Counted from the stretch's first letter, positions 29,613 to 40,258 are shown. The stretch is DNA of 64,000 nt from Neoroseomonas alkaliterrae (GCF_014199195.1 NZ_JACIJE010000001.1:186001-250000); one strand, 5' to 3'. Translations and numbers: made by a program. Notes: generated by a model not told the origin, from the sequence alone.

Positions 29613-31205
29613 ATGATCCGTCTTGCCTGCTTCCGCATCGCGCTGCTTGCCGGCGCGGCAGCCCTGCTGCCCGCCCCGGCGCCGGCCCAGACCCTGACCA
29701 TGGGCGTCATCGCCGGCCCCGAGAGTCTCGACCCTCACTTCACCGCCACCGGCACCCATGCCGAGGCGCTGAAGCACGTCTTCGACACCCTGACCCATTC
29801 CGGCGACCGGCTGCAGATCGAGCCCGGGCTCGCGGAATCCTGGCGCGTGATCGATTCCAACACCTGGGAGTTCCGCCTGCGCCGCGGCGTGCGGTTCCAC
29901 GACGGCTCGGACATGACGGCCGAGGACGTCGCGGCCTCGATCCGGCGAATGCAGCAGCTTTCCGGCCCCAACCCCACGCGGATCTATGTCCGCCGCGTCC
30001 AGGAAGTGCGCATCGTCGATCCCCATACGATCCGGATCGTCACCGACGGGCCGGCCCCGACCCTGCCCAACGACTTCATCCGCCTCTTCATCACCTCGGC
30101 CCGCGCCACCGCGGGCCTGACGCCCGAGAATTCCAACGAGGCCTTCAACGCCGGCCGCGCCATGATCGGCACCGGCCCCTATCGCCTCGGATCCTGGACG
30201 CCGCGCGAGCAGTTCACGGTGGAGCGCAACGACGGCTACTGGGGCGCGCGCCCGGCCTGGGCGCGGGTGACGCGCCGCGAGATCGCCAACCCCGCCGCGC
30301 GCGTCGCGCAGCTCCGCACCGGCCAGGTGGACATGATCGTGCGCGTGCCCGCGGCCGACGTCCCGACGCTCGAGCGCGACCGCACCATCAGCGTGGTCAA
30401 GGCCGAGACGGTCTATGTGTTCAACCTCGCGCTCGACCAGCGCGAACCGACGCCGCAGGTCACGGCGCGCGACGGCTCGCGCCTCGCCGCCAACCCCTAT
30501 CGCGACCCCCGCGTGCGGGAGGCGATCGACCTCGCCATAGACCGCCGCGCGCTGGCCGAGATCGCCATGGAAGGCATGGGCACGCCGGTCAGCCAGATGG
30601 TGACGCCCGGCATCTTCGGCTTCAACCCGGCGCTGCAGATCCCGCGCCCCGACATCGCGCGCGCTCGCGCCCTCCTGGCCGAGGCCGGCTACCCCAACGG
30701 CTTCCGCATGGTGCTGAACTTCACCAACAACCGCCTGCCGGGGGATGCGAATGTCGGCACCTCCATCGCCCAGATGCTCGCGCGCATCGGCATCGAGGTG
30801 CAGGCCGCAGGCCAGCCCGCAGCGGTGATCTTCCCCGCCCGCGCGCGCGGCGAACTCTCCAACATCATGGCCGGCTGGGGCACGCTGACGGGCGAGGCCA
30901 ACTACTATTACGCGGCAAATGCGCACACGAACAATCCGCAGCTCCGCCTCGGCGCCTTCAACTGGACCGGCTTCTCCAACCCCGAGATCGACCGGCTGAT
31001 CCAGGCCGCGAATGTCGAGCTCGACGACGCGAAGCGCGAGGAGCTGCTCCGCCAGGTCGGCGCGCTCTTCACCGCCGAGCGCGTGGTCATCCCGATCGCC
31101 GCCGTCGGCTCCGCCTGGGCGATGCGGCGCGACCGCGTCTCGCTGCGCGTCGGCCGCAGCGACGAGGAGACCTACGCCTGGGACCTGACGCCGGCCGCAC
31201 GATGA
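29613..31205 (+). CDS. Peptide-type ABC importer substrate-binding protein (third)
   Basis: Family 5 solute-binding protein of 530 residues with a Sec signal peptide, cleaved near APAQ at about residue 29. SBP_bac_5 motifs: TMGVIAGPESLDPHF, LRRGVRFHDGSDMTAEDV and GTGPYRLGSWTPREQFTVERND. It is distinct from the tandem pair at 20719-24463. Placed divergently to the second dppBCDF operon, it is the likely receptor for that permease. It overlaps the creatininase-family gene by four bases, so the imported compound is probably a substrate of an amidohydrolase. Confidence 0.94.
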   Translation: MIRLACFRIALLAGAAALLPAPAPAQTLTMGVIAGPESLDPHFTATGTHAEALKHVFDTLTHSGDRLQIEPGLAESWRVIDSNTWEFRLRRGVRFHDGSDMTAEDVAASIRRMQQLSGPNPTRIYVRRVQEVRIVDPHTIRIVTDGPAPTLPNDFIRLFITSARATAGLTPENSNEAFNAGRAMIGTGPYRLGSWTPREQFTVERNDGYWGARPAWARVTRREIANPAARVAQLRTGQVDMIVRVPAADVPTLERDRTISVVKAETVYVFNLALDQREPTPQVTARDGSRLAANPYRDPRVREAIDLAIDRRALAEIAMEGMGTPVSQMVTPGIFGFNPALQIPRPDIARARALLAEAGYPNGFRMVLNFTNNRLPGDANVGTSIAQMLARIGIEVQAAGQPAAVIFPARARGELSNIMAGWGTLTGEANYYYAANAHTNNPQLRLGAFNWTGFSNPEIDRLIQAANVELDDAKREELLRQVGALFTAERVVIPIAAVGSAWAMRRDRVSLRVGRSDEETYAWDLTPAAR

Positions 31206-31912
31206 GGATCGCCGACTGCAACTGGGCCGACATCGAGGCCTATCTCGCGCGCGACGACCGCTGCGTGCTGCCCTTCGGCAGCACGGAGCAGCACGCGCAG
31301 CTCTCGCTCTGCGTGGACGCCATCCTCGCCGAGCGCGTGGCGGTTGAGGCGGCGGAGCCGCTCGGCGTGCCGGTCTATCCCGCCATGCCCTTCGGCCTCG
31401 CGCCCTATTTCGCCGCCTTCCCGGGCAGCATCAGCCTCAGGGTCGAGACGCTGCTCGCGGTGGCGCGCGACCTCATCGCCTCGGTCGCGCAGGCGGGGTT
31501 CCGGCGCATCCTCATCGTCAACGGCCACGGCGGCAACGCGCCGGTGGGCGCCCTCGCGCAGGAGATCATGGCCGCCGACCCGCGCCTGTCCATCCGCTTC
31601 CACAACTGGTGGAATGCGCCGCGCACCTGGGCGGCGGCGATGGAGGTGGACCCCTCGGGCAGCCACGGCAACTGGATGGAGAACTTCCCCTGGACGCGCC
31701 TGCCCCACGCCCCCGCGCCGCCGGGCGCCAAGCCGGCGGTGGACATGGCGCTGATGAAGGCGAGCCCGCCCGCCACGGTACGCGCCATGCTCGGCGACGG
31801 CAGCTTCGGCGGCCCCTGGCAGATGCCGGACGAGGCCATGCTGCGCATCTGGGCCGCCGGCGTGGCGGAGACGCGCGCGGCCCTCGAAGGCCCCTGGCCC
31901 GGCCGGCATTGA
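31202..31912 (+). CDS. Creatininase family amidohydrolase
   Basis: Cytosolic metal-dependent amidohydrolase of 236 residues. Metal ligands of the creatininase fold are visible: Glu and His in GSTEQHAQL, Asp in LCVDAILAE, His in NGHGGN, and a later SHGNWMENF segment. Family members open cyclic amides (creatinine) or deformylate pyrimidines. The gene is translationally coupled to an ABC binding protein, which suggests action on the imported solute. Whether it is a true creatininase cannot be decided from sequence alone; no creatinase or sarcosine oxidase gene is in view. Confidence 0.9.
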   Translation: MRIADCNWADIEAYLARDDRCVLPFGSTEQHAQLSLCVDAILAERVAVEAAEPLGVPVYPAMPFGLAPYFAAFPGSISLRVETLLAVARDLIASVAQAGFRRILIVNGHGGNAPVGALAQEIMAADPRLSIRFHNWWNAPRTWAAAMEVDPSGSHGNWMENFPWTRLPHAPAPPGAKPAVDMALMKASPPATVRAMLGDGSFGGPWQMPDEAMLRIWAAGVAETRAALEGPWPGRH

Positions 31913-31963
31913 TCCCGGCGCCCGCGCGGCGCAGGCTGCACGCCTGCTACAGGAACGCGCGCC

Positions 31964-32575
31964 ATGGCCGACACCATGCTCTTCCCCGGCACCGTCGAAT
32001 GGTCGGGGGAGAACCCCGGCATCTCGCTCAAGACCGACCCGGCGGGGCCGTTCACGACGCTCGCCTCCTTCTTCCGCGTCGTGCTCTCCCCGCATGGCCG
32101 GGGCCACGCGCTGGTGCTGATGCTCTCGCCGCAGGAGGAGGCGCCGCCGGCCGAGCGCGCCAATCTCTGCTTCACCGACAACGAGCCGCTCGCGCGATGG
32201 CTCGTCGGCGGCTACGTCTCGCATTTCGGCGCCTGGCGCGGGCTGCCGGGGCTGAAGGGCCTGCAGTATCGCGGGCTCGACAGCGTGCGCAGCAGCGGCG
32301 ACGCCATCACCTCCTACACCGAGACCGTCGTCGCGGGGCAGACGACGGTCGCGCTCACCTGGTCGGGCCTCGGCAAGCCCTTCTGCTTCGCGCTCGGCCC
32401 GGCGGCCTCGGCCACCGGCGCGCACCACATGCCGACCCTCTTCGTCGGCTGCACGACGGCGAGCGTCACGATCAACGGCCGTGCCCGCCCGGGCGCGCCG
32501 GTCCCGCGCGAGATCGCCGGGCAGCGGATCAGCACGGCGATGCTCGCCTTCTCGGAAACCTGGATCCGCGCCTGA
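31964..32575 (+). CDS. Hypothetical protein, 203 residues
   Basis: I do not recognise this family. It begins MADTMLFPGTVEWSG, has no signal peptide or membrane helix, and is of mixed alpha/beta composition with several short beta-like segments (TTVALTWSGLGKPFCFALGPA). Coding potential is good: normal start, length and GC-rich third positions, with no better gene on the other strand. It lies 51 bases downstream of the creatininase-family gene and 52 bases upstream of a DUF3429 gene, so it may be the last gene of the import operon or separate. Confidence 0.75.
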   Translation: MADTMLFPGTVEWSGENPGISLKTDPAGPFTTLASFFRVVLSPHGRGHALVLMLSPQEEAPPAERANLCFTDNEPLARWLVGGYVSHFGAWRGLPGLKGLQYRGLDSVRSSGDAITSYTETVVAGQTTVALTWSGLGKPFCFALGPAASATGAHHMPTLFVGCTTASVTINGRARPGAPVPREIAGQRISTAMLAFSETWIRA

Positions 32576-32627
32576 TCGGCTTGGCAACACCCCCGCCCCT
32601 CCCGCAGAAAGGGCGCGAGGTGCCCCG

Positions 32628-33080
32628 ATGAGCGATTCGCCTCTCCCGCGTGCCGCCCTTTGGCTCGGGCTCTACGGATTGCTGCCGAGCATCGCCGCGC
32701 TCGGCGTCCTGGCCTTGCTGCCGGAATGGCGGGCCATCGCGGCCGGGGCCGGCGTGGCCTATGGCGCGGTGATCGCGAGCTTCGTGGGCGGCGCCTGGTG
32801 GGGCCTCGCCTGCGCCCGCGCCCCGGCCGAGGCCCTGCCACGGCACCTCGTCTTCTCCGTGGTGCCGAGCCTCGTCGCCTGGCCGGCCGTGCTGGTGCCC
32901 TACCCGACGGGCTACCTCGTCCTCGCCATGCTCTTCGCGGCGCTGCTGCCGACCGACCGGCGCCTGCGCATGGAGGGGATCGCGCCGGCCTGGTGGCTCA
33001 CGCTGCGCCGTCCCCTCTCCCTCGGCATGGCGGCGCTGCACGCCGCCGGGGCGGTCATCCTGCTGATGGTCGCGGGCTGA
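32628..33080 (+). CDS. DUF3429 family membrane protein
   Basis: Integral membrane protein of 150 residues with four to five hydrophobic segments. The layout LWLGLYGLLPSIAALGVLALL, then YGAVIASFVGGAWWGLA and LVPYPTGYLVLAMLFAALLPTDRRL is that of the DUF3429 family, small inner-membrane proteins without known activity. GCGCGAGG lies upstream of the ATG. It is convergent with the WD40 gene. Confidence 0.85.
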   Translation: MSDSPLPRAALWLGLYGLLPSIAALGVLALLPEWRAIAAGAGVAYGAVIASFVGGAWWGLACARAPAEALPRHLVFSVVPSLVAWPAVLVPYPTGYLVLAMLFAALLPTDRRLRMEGIAPAWWLTLRRPLSLGMAALHAAGAVILLMVAG

Positions 33081-33111
33081 GCGGATCGCGCGAAGACGGG
33101 AGCCGGCGCAT

Positions 33112-34125
33112 TCAGCGCCGGGCGAGGTCCACGATCCCCGCGAAGCCGCCCTCGGTGCCGAAAGCGAGCTGCGTGCCCACCCCGTTCCAGGCCAGCGCCG
33201 AGATGGCCGAGCCGCGCGGCGCGGCGATCGGCACGACACGGCCGGAGGAGATCTCGGCCATCAGCACCAGCCCGTCGCCGAATCCGGCCGCCACGACCTC
33301 CTGACTCGGATGGCAGGCGACTGCGGTGCAGAGCACGCCATCGCCGCCCGCGAGTTCGGTTGGCGCCTTGCCCATCGGCCCGCCGCCGAAGAACGGCCAG
33401 AGCACGACGCAATCCGCCCCGGCGGTGGCCAGCCACCGCCCCTTGGCGGTGAAGCCCATGGACTTGGTCTTCGCCGGATAGCCCGCCATGCGCATGTGCT
33501 GGCCATCGGCGAGGCGCCAGCCATGCAGCGTGTTCTCCTGCATGGAGGTGACGACATGCGTGCCGTCCGGGCTGATCACCACGCCGGTATGGCTGCCCTT
33601 CCATTCGAGCAGCCGGGGCGTGCCCTCCTTCGCGCCCACGAACCACAGCGAGGCGCCGTTGTAGTGCGAGGCGGCGATGCGCTTGCCCTTCGCGTCGAAG
33701 GCGATGCCCGTCACGGTCGAGGGATGGGCGAGGGATTTCAGCGCCGCGCCCCCGCCATCGAGCAGATGCACCGCCTTGCCCACCGCCGCGGCGCGCACGC
33801 CCGCTTCGTGCGTCGCGACATGCTCGACCCATTTGCTGCCGTATCGCGCGAGTTCGCTCGCCGTGCCGTCCGGCGCGATGCGCATCAGCCGCCCGTCGTC
33901 GCCACCGGTGATGACGCCTTCGGCACAGTCGGGCGCGATGGAGAGGCAGGCACCGTCATGTGCGGCGATGCTGCGCCAGCCCTCGGCCAGCCGCACGGTG
34001 CCGTCGCCGAGGGCGAAGGCGCAGCAGCGGTCCTCGCGCCCGAAGGCGACGCCAACGACCCAGGCGCCGAGATCCTGCGCGCGGCCGCGGGTGTCGAGGA
34101 GGAAATCGGCTTCGGTGGCGCTCAT
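33112..34125 (-). CDS. WD40 repeat protein
   Basis: Beta-propeller protein of 337 residues built from about seven irregular WD40-type repeats, for example GVAFGREDRCCAFALGDGTVRLAEG, GVVISPDGTHVVTSMQENTLHGWRL and ALAWNGVGTQLAFGTEGGFAGIVDL. There is no signal peptide, so it is probably a cytosolic scaffold. It is the last gene downstream of a CobW-type GTPase (70-base gap, same strand). WD40 genes next to COG0523 GTPases suggest a joint role in metal delivery, but this is inference. Confidence 0.88.
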   Translation of the reverse strand: MSATEADFLLDTRGRAQDLGAWVVGVAFGREDRCCAFALGDGTVRLAEGWRSIAAHDGACLSIAPDCAEGVITGGDDGRLMRIAPDGTASELARYGSKWVEHVATHEAGVRAAAVGKAVHLLDGGGAALKSLAHPSTVTGIAFDAKGKRIAASHYNGASLWFVGAKEGTPRLLEWKGSHTGVVISPDGTHVVTSMQENTLHGWRLADGQHMRMAGYPAKTKSMGFTAKGRWLATAGADCVVLWPFFGGGPMGKAPTELAGGDGVLCTAVACHPSQEVVAAGFGDGLVLMAEISSGRVVPIAAPRGSAISALAWNGVGTQLAFGTEGGFAGIVDLARR

Positions 34126-34195
34126 CGCAGCATCCGCATCCTGTCGCTGACGGGTGTGTCGCGCCGTGCCGGCGCGGTGGCGAGGGGCGCGCCCC

Positions 34196-35230
34196 TCAGC
34201 CCGGCGGCGGGGTCCAGCGCGCGATCTCGGCCTGGATCCTCGCCTCGTCCTCGCCGGCCTGGCAGGCCTCGAAGCCCTTGCGCAGCCAAGGGCGGTTCAG
34301 GTCGCGCCCGATGAAGACGATCTTCGACCGGCGCGGGTCGCCCGCCTTCACCTCGCCGATGAAATCGCCATCGGCGATCATGTGCACCGCCTGGAAGGCG
34401 AAGCGGCGGCTGTCGTTCTCGTAATACAGCACGCCCTTGGTGCGCAGAAGGTCCTGGCCCTTGGACGCCAGCACCTGGGTGATCCAGGCATTGAATCGCT
34501 CGGGGTCGATCGGCCGCTCCACCTCGAAGGCGACGCTGTTCACCTCCGAATCGTGCTCGTGGTCGTCCTCGCCCGAGAGGAACTCGGGCTCGCGCTCGAG
34601 GATGCGGCTGAGGTTGAACGCGTCGCGCCCGATAACCGCCTCGATCGGAACGTCGGACTTCGTCGCGCGGCGGATTTCGGCATAGGGGTTGATGGCGCGG
34701 ATGCGGCGCTCGACCTCGGCCGCCTCCTCCGCGGTCACCAGGTCCATCTTGTTCAGCACCACGATGTCGGCGAAGGCGATCTGCTCCTGCGCCTCGCTGC
34801 TGTCGGCCAGCCGCGCCGGCAAATGCTTCGCGTCCACCACCGTCACGATGGCGTCGAGCTTCGTCGCGCGCTTGACGTCCTCGTCCACGAAGAAGGTCTG
34901 CGCGACCGGGGCAGGATCCGCGAGGCCGGTGGTCTCGACGATGATGCCGTCGAACTTCTCGCGCCGCTTCATCAGCCCGCCGAGGATGCGGATCAGGTCC
35001 CCGCGCACGGTGCAGCAGATGCAGCCGTTGTTCATCTCGAACACTTCCTCGTCGGCATCCACCACGAGGTCGTTGTCCACGCCGAGCTCGCCGAACTCGT
35101 TGATCACCACGGCGAATTTGCGGCCGTGGTTCTCGGTGAGGATGCGGTTGAGCAGCGTGGTCTTGCCGGCGCCGAGATAGCCGGTCAGCACGGTCACGGG
35201 CACGGGTTCGCGGGCGGTGGTCTCGCTCAC
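34196..35230 (-). CDS. CobW/COG0523 family GTPase (metal chaperone-like)
   Basis: G3E-family GTPase of 344 residues. Walker A is GYLGAGKTT at 17-25, the metal-binding CxCC motif lies at 70-73 ([13 protein letters not shown]), the guanine-specificity motif is LNKMD, and a short acidic/His loop EDDHEHD could bind Zn or another divalent metal. The CobW C-terminal domain follows. The start is GTG at 35230, with GGAG 9 bases upstream and overlap with the preceding stop (GTGA). Members insert metals into client proteins, most often in Zn homeostasis. No Zur box is evident to me. Neighbours are a receiver-like protein and a WD40 protein. Confidence 0.92.
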   Translation of the reverse strand: MSETTAREPVPVTVLTGYLGAGKTTLLNRILTENHGRKFAVVINEFGELGVDNDLVVDADEEVFEMNNGCICCTVRGDLIRILGGLMKRREKFDGIIVETTGLADPAPVAQTFFVDEDVKRATKLDAIVTVVDAKHLPARLADSSEAQEQIAFADIVVLNKMDLVTAEEAAEVERRIRAINPYAEIRRATKSDVPIEAVIGRDAFNLSRILEREPEFLSGEDDHEHDSEVNSVAFEVERPIDPERFNAWITQVLASKGQDLLRTKGVLYYENDSRRFAFQAVHMIADGDFIGEVKAGDPRRSKIVFIGRDLNRPWLRKGFEACQAGEDEARIQAEIARWTPPPG

Positions 35231-36012
35231 GGGGTTTCTCCAGGAGGTGTGTCGCCCCTCGGGGCGTCGCTTGCCGCCCATATGGGGTCTTGGGCCGCCG
35301 CGGTCACCCGGTCCTTCGCCAGGGCGCCGCGGGCCTTCACCACGGCGCTCATGAGCGGGAACATCAGGCGCTGGCCCGGGCTTTGGGCCAGGCGCCGGGC
35401 CCAGCTCGCGGCATTGACGGCGCCGATCGCCTCCATCGCCTCGGCGATGGCGGTTCCCGCGGCGGCAAGATCCTCCGCCGAGCCGCTCTCGAAGAGCGGG
35501 GCGAGCAGCGTGGCGGGGGCCTCGAGCGCCCGGGCGTCCAGCGCCTCCAGGGCCGCGGGGCCATGGGCCCGGCGCAGCGCCGCGCGGCGTTCGGGGTCGA
35601 GGTCCGGCGGCGGGGTGCGGTCGCGGATCGCCCTCTCGAGCGCTGCGGCGAGGTCCTCCGGGCCGAAGGGGCGCAGAAGCAGGGCGTCGAAGCCCGCCTC
35701 CAGCGCCTCCTGCTCCTCGTTCCGGCGCAGGCCGGAGGAGGTGCCGATCAGCGGCAGCTCGCCCTGCGGCGGCAGGCGCTCGCGCAGCAGGGCGGCGGAT
35801 GCGGCGCCGTCGAAGCCGCCCTCGACGCCGAAGGCCATGACGACGGCGCCGATCTCCTGCAGCAGCAGCACCTGCTCGGCGGCCGGCCAGTCGAGCGCGG
35901 CCACGGGCTCGTGCCCAAGTTCCTCGAGCATCCGCATCACGGTGCTGCGCGTGCTGGAGATCGCGTCCACCACCAGCACGCGCAGCGGCGGCGGGGAGTC
36001 GTCCTGCGCCAT
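35227..36012 (-). CDS. Receiver-like protein lacking the phosphoacceptor Asp
   Basis: Protein of 261 residues. Residues 10-130 follow the CheY-type receiver fold: RVLVVD at 11-16, [24 protein letters not shown] with Thr91 and LLLRPF near 111-116. The phosphoacceptor position reads VVMAFG, with Ala60 where Asp is required, the second acidic residue after Asp16 is Ala, and the conserved Lys is Arg114. It is therefore a pseudo-receiver that cannot be phosphorylated in the usual way. The C-terminal half (140-261) is helical, Ala-rich and unassigned. It sits between an aminotransferase and the CobW GTPase, overlapping the latter. Confidence 0.82.
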   Translation of the reverse strand: MAQDDSPPPLRVLVVDAISSTRSTVMRMLEELGHEPVAALDWPAAEQVLLLQEIGAVVMAFGVEGGFDGAASAALLRERLPPQGELPLIGTSSGLRRNEEQEALEAGFDALLLRPFGPEDLAAALERAIRDRTPPPDLDPERRAALRRAHGPAALEALDARALEAPATLLAPLFESGSAEDLAAAGTAIAEAMEAIGAVNAASWARRLAQSPGQRLMFPLMSAVVKARGALAKDRVTAAAQDPIWAASDAPRGDTPPGETP

Positions 36013-36020
36013 GGCTCGCC

Positions 36021-37355
<1,335 letters not shown>

Positions 37356-37499
37356 CGGGCTCTCCGGGGCACGGCAGGGGTGCAGGGAACACGCCGCGGG
37401 CCTTCGGGGCAAGCGCCCGGGCCGGAATGGGCGCCGGCGGCTTCGCGACCCGCGCGCCGCATGGCATGGTCGGCCCGCGCCGGGAAGGAGGGCGCGGGC

Positions 37500-38153
37500 A
37501 TGACCAAGGGGCGCCTCGTCATCGGCACGAAACGCTATTCCTCGTGGTCCTTGCGCGGCTGGCTGGCGGTGCAGCTGGCCGGGCTGGAGGTGGAGGAGGT
37601 GGTGATCCCGCTCGCCGGCGGCGCGACCGGGGCGATCAAGGCCGTCTCCCCCAACGGCATGGTGCCCTATCTGGAGCACGAGGGCGCGCGCATCTGGGAG
37701 AGCCTCGCCATCGCCGAATACTGCGCGGAGTTCGAGCCCTCCCTCTGGCCGGCCGAGCGCACCGCGCGCGCCCATGCGCGGGCCATCGCCGCCGAGATGC
37801 ATGCCGGCTTCCGCAGCCTGCGCATCGCCATGCCGATGAATCTCGGCCGGAGCTTCCCGGGCCGCGGCCGGACGCCGGAGGCGCTGGCCGACGTCGCGCG
37901 GATCGAGGCGATCTGGGCCGAGGCGCTCGGCGCCCATGGCGGCCCCTTCCTGTTCGGCCAGGCCTTCGGCCTCGCCGATGCGATGTACGCGCCGGTGGTG
38001 ACGCGCTTCCTCACCTGGGCGCCCGACCTTTCGGCGGCGTCGCGCGCCTATGTCGCCGCGGTGCGCGCGCATCCGCTGATCGAACGCTGGTATGCAGAGG
38101 CCGCCGGCGAACCGGCGGCCTGGCTGCTCGACAAGTACGAGAATCCCGCATGA
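37500..38153 (+). CDS. Glutathione S-transferase family protein
   Basis: GST-fold protein of 217 residues: N-terminal thioredoxin-like domain with RYSSWSLRGWLAVQLAG, where a Ser is the likely catalytic residue, then NGMVPYLEHEGARIWESLAIAEY with the cis-Pro and glutathione-binding ES. A helical C-terminal domain follows. AAGGAG lies upstream of the ATG. The stop overlaps the VOC gene start (ATGA), and the four genes GST-VOC-TrmO-FkbM are all coupled this way. Probably conjugates glutathione to electrophiles. Confidence 0.9.
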   Translation: MTKGRLVIGTKRYSSWSLRGWLAVQLAGLEVEEVVIPLAGGATGAIKAVSPNGMVPYLEHEGARIWESLAIAEYCAEFEPSLWPAERTARAHARAIAAEMHAGFRSLRIAMPMNLGRSFPGRGRTPEALADVARIEAIWAEALGAHGGPFLFGQAFGLADAMYAPVVTRFLTWAPDLSAASRAYVAAVRAHPLIERWYAEAAGEPAAWLLDKYENPA

Positions 38154-39034
38154 ACACCGCCGTCGCTCTGGACCATGTCGGCGTCGCCGCGCGCGAGCTC
38201 GCCCCCATGGCCGCCGCCTATGAGAGGCTGGGCTTCGCCCTCTCGCCCGTCGCGCAGCAATCGGGGCGGCGGCGGCCGGACCTGCCGGTCGAGCCCTGGG
38301 GCTCGGGCAATCGCTGCGCCTTCCTCAGGCACGGCTACATCGAGCTGATCGCGATCCTCGATCCGGCGCTCTACGACAACACGCTCAACCGCTTCCTCGC
38401 GCGCTATCCGGGCATGCACATCCTGGCGCTCGCCATCACCGACGAGGAGGCGAACCTCGCGCGGATGCGCGCGGCCGGCATCGAGATCCCCGGCGTCGCC
38501 TGGCTCGAGCGGCCGGTGGAGCCGGGCGGGCCGATCGCGAAATTCGCCCGCCTGCCCTTCCCCGACCCGCCGGAAGGGCGCGTGCAACTCATCCGCCACC
38601 TGACGCCCGAACTGGTCTGGCAGGAACGCTGGATGAACCACGCCAACAAGGCGGTGGCGCTGGAGGAGGCGATCCTCTGCGCGCGCGAGCCGGCGGAGAC
38701 GGCGGCGCGGCTCTCCCGCGTCGCGGGCCTGCCGGTCGAGCCAGACCCGGCCGGCGGCTTCCTGCTGCGCCTGCCCGGCGCGGCGCGCGCGGCCGGCCCC
38801 TTCGCACCGTCGATGGAGACGCGCGTGCGCGTGCTGGCCGAGGAATCGCTGCCCACCGTGCTGCCCGGCGTGACGGCGCCGGCCTCGCCCTTCATGGCCG
38901 GCATGGTGATACGCACCGAGGATGGCGCCGCCGCCGCGCGGCAGGTGCTGGCCGGCATCCCGACGCGCGCGGCGCCGGCAGGGCTGATGGTGCCGCCCGA
39001 GCACGCCGCCGGCGCGGCGGTGGTCTTCGCATGA
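38150..39034 (+). CDS. VOC/glyoxalase-like domain protein
   Basis: Protein of 294 residues whose first ~150 residues form a glyoxalase-like (VOC, Glyoxalase_3 type) unit: VALDHVGVAARELAPMAAAYERLGF with the metal-ligand His, and GYIELIAIL with the Glu. The second half (RLSRVAGLPVEPDPAGGFLLRLPG) looks like a degenerate repeat of the fold. Likely a metal-dependent lyase, isomerase or dioxygenase-type enzyme; the reaction is unknown. Coupled to a GST gene upstream, which fits detoxification chemistry. Confidence 0.87.
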   Translation: MNTAVALDHVGVAARELAPMAAAYERLGFALSPVAQQSGRRRPDLPVEPWGSGNRCAFLRHGYIELIAILDPALYDNTLNRFLARYPGMHILALAITDEEANLARMRAAGIEIPGVAWLERPVEPGGPIAKFARLPFPDPPEGRVQLIRHLTPELVWQERWMNHANKAVALEEAILCAREPAETAARLSRVAGLPVEPDPAGGFLLRLPGAARAAGPFAPSMETRVRVLAEESLPTVLPGVTAPASPFMAGMVIRTEDGAAAARQVLAGIPTRAAPAGLMVPPEHAAGAAVVFA

Positions 39035-39480
39035 GCGAGGCCGCCTGGCACGCGACGCGCCCGGGCGAGGTGGAAGGCGGCGCGCCGGACCGCGCGGATG
39101 CGACGCTCACCTTCATCGGCCGCATCCGCACGCCCTTCGCGACGCGCGCGGACTGCCCCCACCGCGGCACGCCGGACGGTCCCGAATGCCGCATCGAGGT
39201 CGAGGCGCCTTGGCGCCCGGCGCTGCGCGGGATCGCGGCGGGCGACCGGCTGGAGGTGCTCTACTGGATGCACCTCGCGCGGCGCGACCTGCTGGTGCAG
39301 GCGCCGAAGGGGCGCGCGCCGGCCGGCACCTTCGCGCTGCGCTCGCCCAACCGGCCGAACCCGATCGCGACATCGGTGGTGGAGGTGGTGGCGGTGGACG
39401 AGGCGGGCGCGACGGTGTGCGGCCTCGACTGCGTGGACGGCACGCCGCTGCTCGACCTCAAGCCCGCGCGCAGGCCATGA
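39031..39480 (+). CDS. trmO: TrmO-like tRNA (t6A37) N6-methyltransferase, single domain
   Basis: Protein of 149 residues matching the N-terminal TrmO (UPF0066) beta-barrel: IGRIRTPFATRADCPHRG, then LEVLYWMHLARRDLL and LRSPNRPNPIATSVVEV, the SAM-binding family signature, and GLDCVDGTPLLDLKP at the end. TrmO methylates t6A37 to m6t6A in tRNA-Thr. The E. coli enzyme has an extra C-terminal domain (~235 residues); this one stops after the catalytic barrel, as in many alphaproteobacteria and archaea. ATGA overlaps at both ends. Confidence 0.88.
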   Translation: MSEAAWHATRPGEVEGGAPDRADATLTFIGRIRTPFATRADCPHRGTPDGPECRIEVEAPWRPALRGIAAGDRLEVLYWMHLARRDLLVQAPKGRAPAGTFALRSPNRPNPIATSVVEVVAVDEAGATVCGLDCVDGTPLLDLKPARRP

Positions 39481-40226
39481 GCGGCTTCGCGAAGGCCGTC
39501 GGCGCCTCGTTGCGCACCTACTACGCGCCGGGGCGGGCGGCGCTGCTCGATGCCTTCTACGCGCGCTTTCTCGCCGCGGGGGATCTCGCCTTCGATGTCG
39601 GCACGCATGTCGGCGACCGCACCGCCGCCTTCCGGCGGCTGGGCGCGCGGGTGGTGGCTGTGGAGCCGCAGCCCCGCCTCGCCCGCGCGCTGCGCCTGAT
39701 CTTCCGGCGCGACCCCGGCGTGGCGCTTGTGCAGGCGCTGGTCGGCGCCGAGCCGGGCGAGGCGATGCTGCGGCTCAACACCGCCAACCCGACCGTCGCC
39801 ACGGCCTCCGACGCCTTCATCGCCGCCGCCGATGGCGCGGAAGGATGGGAGGGCCAGCGCTGGGACGCCGCCATCGCGCGGCCGGTGACGACGCTCGACG
39901 CGCTCGCCGCGCGCCACGGCCTGCCCGCCTTCGTGAAGATCGACGTGGAGGGGTTCGAGGCGGCGGTGCTGCGCGGCCTCTCGCGCCCGCCGCGCGCCCT
40001 CTCCTTCGAGTTCACCACCATCCAGCGCGAGGTCGCGCTGGAATGCCTCGGCCTGCTCGGCGCACTGGGCTACCGGCGCTTCAACGCCTGCCTGGGCGAG
40101 AGCATGGCCTTCGTCCATCCGGTGCCGGTGGAGGCGGCGCGCATGGCGGACTGGCTGATGGGCCTGCCCCATGCGGCGAACAGCGGCGACATCTACGCGA
40201 GCCTGACGCCGGAGCGGCTGGCCTAG
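39477..40226 (+). CDS. FkbM family SAM-dependent methyltransferase
   Basis: Methyltransferase of 249 residues. SAM-binding motif I is AFDVGTHVGDRTAAFRRLGARVVAVEPQP, and VKIDVEGFEAAVLRGL is the FkbM post-motif region. It begins MSGFAKAVGASLRTYYAPGR. Members O-methylate sugars, lipids or natural products. It is the last gene of the GST-VOC-trmO-fkbM run and ends directly at a hairpin. Substrate unknown. Confidence 0.9.
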   Translation: MSGFAKAVGASLRTYYAPGRAALLDAFYARFLAAGDLAFDVGTHVGDRTAAFRRLGARVVAVEPQPRLARALRLIFRRDPGVALVQALVGAEPGEAMLRLNTANPTVATASDAFIAAADGAEGWEGQRWDAAIARPVTTLDALAARHGLPAFVKIDVEGFEAAVLRGLSRPPRALSFEFTTIQREVALECLGLLGALGYRRFNACLGESMAFVHPVPVEAARMADWLMGLPHAANSGDIYASLTPERLA

Positions 40227-40258
40227 AGGCAGCCGCCCTTGGCGCGGAGCGGCTGCCT
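40227..40258 (+). terminator. Hairpin directly after the fkbM-like gene
   Basis: Perfect 10-base inverted repeat AGGCAGCCGC / GCGGCTGCCT with a 12-base loop, starting at the base after the TAG stop. There is no T-run, so it is a GC-rich hairpin, possibly a terminator or 3' end stabiliser between convergent genes. Confidence 0.5.
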
